A DNA stretch of 64,000 nucleotides from Streptomyces sp. GQFP (lineage in GTDB: Bacteria > Actinomycetota > Actinomycetes > Streptomycetales > Streptomycetaceae). The notes beneath the pieces are model-generated. The model saw only the letters and a program-made list of their open reading frames with translations, did not search any database and was not told the origin of the DNA. Positions within the stretch are counted from its first letter, which is position 1, and the number at the start of each line of letters is the position of its first letter. The DNA is taken from assembly GCF_021545335.1 (NCBI RefSeq), contig NZ_CP089312.1, forward strand, positions 62,001-126,000. The letters run 5' to 3'. The translations under genes and the position numbers were made by a program. Shown one piece after another: positions 58,154-64,000 of this stretch.

Positions 58154-59501
58154 GGTCTGCTCCAGAGAGGGAAGCGGTGCGTGGGTCGCCGCTCGTCACG
58201 AAGGCGTCCCGTGGGTGCTGGACGGAGGCGAGGGAGACGAGGTCCCTGCCGAACAGGGCCGCGGTGAGCCAGACGGTGAGCACACGGATCTTGCGCTCCC
58301 AGGTCGGCACGGCCAGGACGTGATATCCCCGGTGCATCAGCCAGGCGGGGAATCCCTTGATGACGATGTTCCGGTACTGGAAGATGCCGCGCCCCAGTCC
58401 GAGCGTCGCCACCACTCCCAGGCTGCCGTGGCGGTAGTTCCGGACCCTGCCTCCGTGCAGGGCGGCCGCGATGTTCTTCGCGAGGAGCCTGCCCTGCCGT
58501 ACGGCGTGCTGGGCGTTCGGTACCGTGCGCGCCCCCGGTATCGGCAGTGCCAGGTCGGGCACGGCCGCGTCGTCCCCGGCCGCCCACACGTCGGGCAGCG
58601 GTTCGCTGTCGATGCCCACGCGCAGGTCGGGGCGGACCACGAGCAGGCCCCGCTCGTCGACCGGCAGGTCCGTGTGGCGGCGCACGACGGGGTTCGAGGC
58701 GTTGCCCGCGGTCCAGACGATCAGTTCCGAGTCGAACCCCTCGCCGGTGGAGAGCACGACGTGCCCGTCGACGGCGGAGACGAGCTGTGCGTCGAGGTGC
58801 ACCTGCGCGCCACGGCGTTCCAGGGAGCGCACCACCCATTCCCCCGGCCCGTCGCTCACCTCGGGCAGGATGCGGTCCCTGGCCTCGACCAGATGGAAGG
58901 ACAGGTCCGCCGCGCTCAGCTCCGGGTAGTACTTGAGCATCGCCGTGGCCAGCGACAGCAGTTCGCCGAAGCCCTCGACGCCGGAGAACCCGCCGCCCAC
59001 GAAGGTGACGGTGAGCAGCTTGCGGCGCTCGGCGCCGGGCGGCAGTGACGCGGCCTGGTCGAACGCGGTGAGCAGCCGGTCGCGAATGGCCACGGCCTCC
59101 TCGACGTGCTTCAGACCGATGGCGTGCTCCGCCAGACCGGGTATGGGGAAGGTACGCGTCACCGCACCGGCGGTGACGACGAGGATGTCGTAGCTCAGCT
59201 CGAAGTCGTTCCCGTCCGCAGGCCGGACCGTGACCGCCCGGTCCGCGTGCCGGACCTCCGTCACGCTCCCCGCGATCAGCCGGGTCCGGCGCAGATGCCG
59301 CCGCAACGACACGGCGGCATGGCGTGCCTCGACCGAACCGGCCGTCACCTCCGGGAGAAAGGGCTGGTACGTCATGTACGGGCGCGGGTCGACGACGGTC
59401 ACCCGGGCCTCGCCCGCCCGTAGGGACTTCTCCAGGCCCCACGCGGTGTAGAAGCCCGCGTAGCCGCCGCCGACGATCAGGATCTCACGCATGGTTCCCA
59501 T
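58140..59501 (-). CDS. Type II NADH dehydrogenase (NDH-2 family)
   Basis: 453 residues from ATG 59501 (GAGGAAG just upstream); ATG 59531 lies only four bases from the -10 of the promoter and is less likely. FAD site 'ILIVGGGYAGFYTAWGLE', then 'PRPYMTYQPFLPEVTAGSVEARHAAVSLR' (conserved NDH-2 segment), second dinucleotide motif 'LLTVTFVGGGFSGVEGFGELL', and 'LPDVWAAGDDAAVPD' plus 'TVPNAQHAVRQGRLLAKNI' with the quinone-site residues. C-terminal amphipathic region for membrane attachment. Feeds electrons from NADH to quinone without proton pumping. Confidence 0.92.
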   Translation of the reverse strand: MGTMREILIVGGGYAGFYTAWGLEKSLRAGEARVTVVDPRPYMTYQPFLPEVTAGSVEARHAAVSLRRHLRRTRLIAGSVTEVRHADRAVTVRPADGNDFELSYDILVVTAGAVTRTFPIPGLAEHAIGLKHVEEAVAIRDRLLTAFDQAASLPPGAERRKLLTVTFVGGGFSGVEGFGELLSLATAMLKYYPELSAADLSFHLVEARDRILPEVSDGPGEWVVRSLERRGAQVHLDAQLVSAVDGHVVLSTGEGFDSELIVWTAGNASNPVVRRHTDLPVDERGLLVVRPDLRVGIDSEPLPDVWAAGDDAAVPDLALPIPGARTVPNAQHAVRQGRLLAKNIAAALHGGRVRNYRHGSLGVVATLGLGRGIFQYRNIVIKGFPAWLMHRGYHVLAVPTWERKIRVLTVWLTAALFGRDLVSLASVQHPRDAFVTSGDPRTASLSGADHGRA

Positions 59502-59534
59502 GGCTTCCTCTGTTTCTCGTCCGTCAGTCACATA

Positions 59535-59561
59535 GACAGTTCAGCGCGCCACGGTGTGACA
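59535..59561 (-). promoter_or_regulatory. ECF41-type promoter of the NDH-2 gene, inside the ATPase 3' end
   Basis: Minus strand: TGTCACA (59561-59555), 16-base spacer, TGTC (59538-59535). The -35 lies within the last codons of the P-type ATPase gene, which encode '...HTVAR'. The leader to ATG 59501 is 33 bases. Confidence 0.78.
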
Positions 59562-62321
59562 ACGGTGTTTGCGGGGCGCCGACCGTACGGCGCGGAGGGC
59601 GTATTCGGCGAGCAGCACGGTGGACGCGGTGCCCAGACTCAGCGCCCATTGAGCCGCGGTCAGCGGCACTGTCCCGAAGACCGAGCCCGCCCAGGGCAGT
59701 TGGACCACGACGACCTGTACGACGAGGACACCGGCCAGGCAGAGCCACAGCGCGCGGTTGCGGAGCTGGAAGCGGCCCAGCACCGGCCCCTCGTCGGTGC
59801 GGGCGCCGAGGGCGTTGAACAGCTGGAACAGGACGAACGTGGTGAACGCCATGGTCAGTGCGGTGTCCGGGTCGACGTACGAGCGGGCGACGGCGAAGAG
59901 TGTCACGGTGCCCGCGGCCATGACCGCGCCGGCCCAGCCAATGGCGAGGAGTCGGCGGCCGTCCAGGATCCGTTCCCCGGGGTCGCGCGGCGGGTGGCGC
60001 ATCACGTCGTCGCGGGCGGGGTCGACGGCCAGGGCCATAGCGGACGGACCGTCCATGATGATGTTGATCCACAGCAGTTGGGCCGCCGTGAGCGGGGAGG
60101 GCAGTCCGGCGAGGGAGGCGCTGAGCAGGGTGAGGATCGCGCCGATGTTGGTGGCCAGCTGGAAGCGGACGAACTTGACGATGTTGGCGTAGATGGCCCG
60201 TCCCTCGCGGACGGCCCGCACGATCGTGGAGAAGTCGTCGTCGGTGAGGACCATGTCGGCGGCTTCCTTGGCCACGTCCGTGCCGGTGATGCCCATGGCC
60301 ACACCGATGTGCGCGGCCTTGAGCGCGGCGGCGTCGTTGACACCGTCACCGGTCATGGCGACGACGTGTCCCCGCTCGGTCAGCGCCTGGACGATCGCCA
60401 CCTTGTGTTCCGGGGCGACCCGGGCGAACACACCGATGTCGTCGACGCGCCCGGCGAGTTGTTCGTCGGTCATCCGGTCCAGGTCGGCGCCCGTCACGAC
60501 GTCACCGGCGATGTCCAGCTCACGGGCGATGGCCGCCGCGGTGTCGGCGTGGTCACCGGTGATCATCTTCACGGCCACTCCCGCCGTACGGCACAGGGCG
60601 ATCGCGTCCCGTGCCTGTGGCCGAGGCGGATCGGCGATCCCGGCGATCGACACCAGGGTCAGCCCGGGCAGTACGGCCGGGGTGAACGCGCTCGGCGAAC
60701 CGTCCAACACAGCGGTGGCCGCGCCCAGCACCCGTAGTCCGGAGCTGCCGAACCGCTCCGCCACTGCGACGACCTCGTCCCGGCGCTCTTCGTCGAGGGC
60801 ACGCGGGCCTTCCCCGGTGAGGACATCGACGCACATGCCCAGCAGGACGTCGACCGCGCCCTTGACGTGGACGCGAGTGCGGCCGTCGGGTTCGGTGTGG
60901 AAGGTGGCCATGTACTTGGTGGCACCGTCGAAGGGCAGCTCGCCCACGCGGGGCAGCTCCGCACGGGTCCATTCGGCGTCCACCCCGGCCTTGGCGGCCA
61001 GGACGACCAGCGCGGCCTCCGTCGGGTCGCCGATGAAGTAACCGCCGGTCAGGCGGGCGTCGTTGCACAGGGCGAAGGGGAGTACGGCGTCACGCAGATC
61101 GTCGGCGGGAGGCGTGCCGTCGGCCGGAGGAGTGCCGTCGGCGCCATGGACGCGAACGGCGCCTGTCGTCCCGTACCCCTCCCCCGTGACGTCGTAGAGC
61201 CTGCCCGCGCTCCACAAGGTGCGCGCGGTCATCTCGTTGAGGGTGAGCGTGCCGGTCTTGTCGCTGCACACGACGGTCGCCGCACCGAGCGACTCCACCG
61301 AGGCGAGCCGTTTGACGATGGCGCCGCGCCGGGCCATGCGGTGCACGCCGAGTGCCAGGGTCAGGGCCAGTACGGCGGGCAGCCCCTCGGGGATCGCGGC
61401 GACGGCCAGGGCCACGGCCTGCAGCGCGATGTCCGAGAGCGGCTCGCCGCGGATCCAGGCGCTCAGGGCGTAGGCGACGACCGCGACTCCGCTCAGCAAC
61501 GCCAACCGCCGCCCCAGGCTGTCCAGTTGGACCTGGAGCGGGCTGGGCGGTTCCGTCCCGGTGCGCAACGCCTCGGCTATGGCGCCGACTTCGGTGCGCA
61601 TCCCGGTGGCGGTGACGATCATCTCGGCGCGGCCCCGGGTCAGGGCGGTGTTCATGAACAGCATGTCGGTGCGCTCGGCGAGCGGTATCTGGTCGGTCGA
61701 GGCGGGGTCAACTGCCGTCACGCTCTTGGTGACCGGCTGGGACTCGCCGGTCAGGGCCGCCTCGTCCACCTCGACGGTCTCCGCGACGGTCAGCCGGCCG
61801 TCGGCCGGTACGCGGTCGCCTGCCTCCAGCAGGACCACGTCCCCGGGCACGAGGAGTTCTGCCTTCACCACCTGCTCGGTGCCGTCGCGGCGGACCTTCG
61901 CCATGGGCACGAGCATCCGGCGCAGCGCCTCCAGGCTGCGCTCGGCGCGCCGCTCCTGCCAGTAGCCGAGCACGGCGTTGATCTGCAGGACGACGGTGAT
62001 CACCACCGCGTCCCTGATGTCACCGATCGCTCCGGCCACCACGGCGGCGATCAGCAGGATGACGATGAGCCAGTTGCGGAACTGGTCCAGGAACTTCAGC
62101 CACTCGGGGCGCCGGGCCGGTTCGGACAGCTGGTTGGTGCCGTTGACCGCCGTGCGCTCGGAGACCTGTCCCGTGCTCAGCCCCACCCCCGGCACGACGC
62201 CGAGCCGGTCGGCCACCTGGGCGGCGGTCTGTCGGTAGGCGTCCGGTTGACCTGCGGAGACCTGCGTGGCGGTGGCTGCGCGTGCGACCTTGCTCTCGGG
62301 TTGCCCGTCCAGCGTCGTCAT
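59541..62321 (-). CDS. Cation-translocating P-type ATPase (P2 type)
   Basis: 926 residues. N-terminal cation_ATPase_N 'QVADRLGVVPGVGLSTGQVSERTAVNGTNQL', actuator TGES in 'DEAALTGESQPVTKS', helix M4 'VALAVAAIPEGLPAVLALTLAL' (PEGLP, P2 type), phosphorylation site 'VVCSDKTGTLTLNEM', nucleotide domain 'PFDGATKYMATF', hinge 'MTGDGVNDAAALKAAHIGVAMG', and six C-terminal helices with 'LLWINIIMDGPSAMAL'. No metal-binding N-terminal Cys domains, so Ca2+/Mn2+ or Na+/K+ type rather than heavy metal. An ECF41-type promoter lies 45 bases upstream. Confidence 0.93.
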   Translation of the reverse strand: MTTLDGQPESKVARAATATQVSAGQPDAYRQTAAQVADRLGVVPGVGLSTGQVSERTAVNGTNQLSEPARRPEWLKFLDQFRNWLIVILLIAAVVAGAIGDIRDAVVITVVLQINAVLGYWQERRAERSLEALRRMLVPMAKVRRDGTEQVVKAELLVPGDVVLLEAGDRVPADGRLTVAETVEVDEAALTGESQPVTKSVTAVDPASTDQIPLAERTDMLFMNTALTRGRAEMIVTATGMRTEVGAIAEALRTGTEPPSPLQVQLDSLGRRLALLSGVAVVAYALSAWIRGEPLSDIALQAVALAVAAIPEGLPAVLALTLALGVHRMARRGAIVKRLASVESLGAATVVCSDKTGTLTLNEMTARTLWSAGRLYDVTGEGYGTTGAVRVHGADGTPPADGTPPADDLRDAVLPFALCNDARLTGGYFIGDPTEAALVVLAAKAGVDAEWTRAELPRVGELPFDGATKYMATFHTEPDGRTRVHVKGAVDVLLGMCVDVLTGEGPRALDEERRDEVVAVAERFGSSGLRVLGAATAVLDGSPSAFTPAVLPGLTLVSIAGIADPPRPQARDAIALCRTAGVAVKMITGDHADTAAAIARELDIAGDVVTGADLDRMTDEQLAGRVDDIGVFARVAPEHKVAIVQALTERGHVVAMTGDGVNDAAALKAAHIGVAMGITGTDVAKEAADMVLTDDDFSTIVRAVREGRAIYANIVKFVRFQLATNIGAILTLLSASLAGLPSPLTAAQLLWINIIMDGPSAMALAVDPARDDVMRHPPRDPGERILDGRRLLAIGWAGAVMAAGTVTLFAVARSYVDPDTALTMAFTTFVLFQLFNALGARTDEGPVLGRFQLRNRALWLCLAGVLVVQVVVVQLPWAGSVFGTVPLTAAQWALSLGTASTVLLAEYALRAVRSAPRKHRCHTVAR

Positions 62322-62685
62322 GTGCGTTCCTCGGGTCAGCGGGCTCGTGGATGCTTCCAGCCGTATGACCGGGCGTGGGACGGGGATGTGACACGCACGG
62401 CCGGGGACACCCGTCGCGGACCGTCAGCCGACGGCCACCGTCACCCCGGCGTGGGCCACCGCCGCCAGGGTCAGTACGGCTGAACGGCACTCCGGTGCGC
62501 GGGAGTGGACCGCACCCGAGGCGTCGACGCGACGGGGCCCACGGTCGGTTGAGGGCTCCGGTCGGCGGCTTCCGGACCCCACTCGTAGACGTGGCCCTTC
62601 GACCGGTCGGTGTCCCGTGCGTCGCTCCAGAGCACGGTGCACGCTCAACGGCGGCTCCCAGTACAGGGGTTCGCCGGGCCGAGGC
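62322..62685. other. 364-base intergenic region: ATPase promoter, otherwise no gene seen
   Basis: Besides the ECF41-type promoter at 62367-62393 I see no supported gene. A minus-strand frame of about 100 codons covering 62424-62738 is Arg/Pro-rich in the manner of GC-rich shadows, has no ribosome binding site, and overlaps the TetR gene. Possible decayed sequence. Confidence 0.4.
62367..62393 (-). promoter_or_regulatory. ECF41-type promoter of the P-type ATPase
   Basis: Minus strand: TGTCACA (62393-62387), 16-base spacer ending in CCC, GGTC (62370-62367), 45 bases before ATG 62321. Rightmost member of the set. Confidence 0.8.
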
Positions 62686-63288
62686 TCAGTCCTCGGCCGC
62701 AGACCCCGACTCGGCCGCCGCCTCCTCGACCACGGCACTCGCCCGCTTCTCCGGTACCCCGGCCGCGATGAGTGTGGCGACGGCCACCCCGGTGCCGTCG
62801 TCCTCCAGCGCCCCGGTGTTGACCTCTTCCAGCAGGGCGATCGTCATCGCCTCCAGGCCGGCGCTCAGTACCCCCGGCGGCAGATGGGAATGGAAGACGC
62901 CGTCCCGCTGGCCCCGCTCCACGATGGCCGTGACCGTGACACGGGCGGGTCGGAGCAGCTCGGCGACCCTGGCCATGCCCAGGTCCCGCTGGGCGAGCGC
63001 GAGGAGCATCCGGTAGCGGTCGCCCACCGGCCACATCGACAACGAGAAGTCCGCGAGCGCCCGCTCGGCCGACTCCGTCCCCCGCGTTCCGACCGCCACG
63101 GCGTCCCGGAGGGCCTCGGCGGCCTCCTCGGCCAGCGCGTCCAGGAGCGCCGCCCGGCCGGGAAAGTGCCCGAACAGAGTGCGCCGTACGACACCGGAGG
63201 CGCGGGCCAGCTCCTCCAGGGTGATGTCGGGGTTCCGCCCGAGTGCCTGGCGCGCGGTGGCCGGCACACGACCGACGGGCTGGGACAC
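62686..63288 (-). CDS. TetR/AcrR-family transcriptional regulator
   Basis: 200 residues. N-terminal HTH 'PDITLEELARASGVVRRTLFGHFPGRAALLDALAEEAAEAL'. The C-terminal ligand domain includes 'YRMLLALAQRDLGMARVAELLRPARVTVTAIVERGQRDGVFHSHLPPGVLSAGLEAMTIALLEEVNTG'. The effector is unknown. Candidate targets are itself or the neighbouring ATPase; no clear operator seen. It has no ECF41-type promoter and marks the right edge of the ECF41-type cluster. Confidence 0.88.
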   Translation of the reverse strand: MSQPVGRVPATARQALGRNPDITLEELARASGVVRRTLFGHFPGRAALLDALAEEAAEALRDAVAVGTRGTESAERALADFSLSMWPVGDRYRMLLALAQRDLGMARVAELLRPARVTVTAIVERGQRDGVFHSHLPPGVLSAGLEAMTIALLEEVNTGALEDDGTGVAVATLIAAGVPEKRASAVVEEAAAESGSAAED

Positions 63289-63384
63289 GGAGGAACCTCA
63301 ATGGGGAACGGACGAAGAACGGGCCCGCCCCATTCTGACACGCGGGCCCCGGCACGAGCCGTTGAGACAGCGCACGCCTGCCGA

Positions 63385-64000
63385 TCAGCTCAGGGACCGG
63401 TAGAAGTCCAGGTGGAGCCGGGCGGCGGTGGCCCAGGTGTGGTGGGCGGCCAGTCGGCGGCCGGCGGTCTGTCTGGCCGGGTCGGGGTGGGTGAGGGCCA
63501 GGGCGAGTTCGTCGGCCAGGTCCTGCGGGGTGGTGCCGAAGCGGGCGGCGGGGCCGAACACCTCGCGCAGGACGGGGAGGTCGCGGACGACCAGCGGGAC
63601 CCCGGCGGCCAGCGCCTCCATCGCGGCGAGCCCGAAGCCCTCCTTGAGGGAGGGGAAGGCGAACGCTCCGGCGGCCATGACCAGGGCCGGGAGTTCGTGG
63701 TCGGGGACCGGGCCGAGGACGACGGGCTCGACGCCGAGTTCCGACGCCCGGGTCTCCCAGCGGGCCCGGTAGTCGCGGTAGTCGAACAGGGTCTCCCCGC
63801 CCGCGACTACCAGGCGTACGTCGGGATGTTCGGCGCGCAGCAGGGCGTACGCCTCCAGGAGGTCGAGGGAGCCCTTGCGGGGCTCGATGCCTCCGACGGT
63901 CAGGACGTACCGGCCCAGACGCGCGCGCCAGGCCGCCCGCGCCGCCGGATCCGTGGTCGCGAACCGCTCGTACGCCACCCCGTTCGGGATGACCTCGGCC
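63385..64000 (-). CDS. Glycosyltransferase family 4 protein, N-terminal part outside window
   Basis: The frame is open to the window edge (reading AEVIPNGVAYERF at the right end), so only the C-terminal 205 residues are present. GT4 C-terminal domain: 'YVLTVGGIEPRKGSLDLLEAYALLRAEHPDVRLVVAGG', 'VVLGPVPDHELPALVMAAGAFAFPSLKEGFGLAAMEALAAGVPLVVRDLPVLREVFG', with the nucleotide-sugar-binding E-x7-E pattern (EGFGLAAME). Retaining sugar transfer; resembles the MSMEG_0565-type subfamily in actinomycetes, moderate certainty. Acceptor unknown. Confidence 0.85.
   Translation of the reverse strand, partial: AEVIPNGVAYERFATTDPAARAAWRARLGRYVLTVGGIEPRKGSLDLLEAYALLRAEHPDVRLVVAGGETLFDYRDYRARWETRASELGVEPVVLGPVPDHELPALVMAAGAFAFPSLKEGFGLAAMEALAAGVPLVVRDLPVLREVFGPAARFGTTPQDLADELALALTHPDPARQTAGRRLAAHHTWATAARLHLDFYRSLS

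Noticed and set aside
62424..62738. Possible 104-codon gene upstream of the ATPase
   Set aside because: No ribosome binding site, Arg/Pro-rich composition, overlaps the 3' end of the TetR gene.
1..64000. CRISPR arrays, tRNA or rRNA genes, prophage or plasmid origin
   Set aside because: I saw no regularly spaced repeats, no tRNA-like cloverleaf and no phage structural or replication genes.

Overview
The window is very GC-rich, with strong third-position GC bias, GTG starts and purine-rich ribosome binding sites. WhiB, SCO2400-like, DUF1996, many ECF sigma factors, SpoIIE phosphatases and NsrR/Hmp are all present. This is the chromosome of a Streptomyces or very close relative, probably an accessory or arm region. 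I saw no rRNA, tRNA, CRISPR array or phage genes. The only complete mobile element is one IS630-family insertion sequence at 43588-44716.

Layout. 0-14 kb holds independent enzymes and regulators: a secreted DUF1996 protein, a SpoIIE phosphatase, methyltransferase, 3-hydroxyisobutyryl-CoA hydrolase, VOC proteins, PaaI thioesterase with divergent HxlR regulator, BrkB-like protein, sulfotransferase and flavin monooxygenase. At 9.9-11.3 kb is a deletion scar made of two head-to-head gene remnants. 14.7-21.7 kb is a CitA/CitB-type two-component system divergent from a TctCBA tricarboxylate transporter operon that also carries a universal stress protein and a DUF475 membrane protein. 22.5-27.6 kb has a NarL-type two-component system, a zinc-ribbon membrane protein facing a Ser/Thr kinase, and a broken DNA alkylation repair gene. 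28.5-31.5 kb is a secreted polysaccharide-degrading pair. 31.5-33.3 kb is nsrR-hmp, nitric oxide sensing and detoxification, with two matching candidate NsrR operators.

The most striking part is 33.3-62.4 kb. Every exact copy of TGTCACA that I found in the window, on either strand (14 copies), is followed after exactly 16 bases by GGTC (10 times) or TGTC (4 times), and each lies 26-102 bases upstream of a start codon. As I recall, ECF41-group sigma factors use a -35 TGTCACA, a 16-base spacer and a -10 CGTC. The same stretch encodes three ECF41-like sigma factors (52528, 55374 and 57173), two of which have this promoter themselves. I read this as a large local ECF41-type regulon. Its targets are an AhpD-like carboxymuconolactone decarboxylase, a cupin, two NmrA-like reductases, a homodimeric pyruvate dehydrogenase E1, an Ohr-like peroxidase, a ferredoxin-reductase-like flavoprotein, an aspartate-oxidase/fumarate-reductase-like flavoprotein, a lipid-related operon (patatin, glycosyltransferase, membrane protein, hydrolase), an HSL-type esterase, WhiB plus an orphan cytochrome b (QcrB), NDH-2, and a P-type cation ATPase.

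Taken together, the right half looks like a redox and respiratory remodelling island: carbon entry (AceE), electron entry (NDH-2), electron transfer (QcrB), peroxide and NO defence (Ohr, AhpD-like, Hmp), membrane lipid and ion adjustment, and an Fe-S regulator (WhiB), tied together by one sigma-factor class. The function is inference; the promoter pattern is directly visible.
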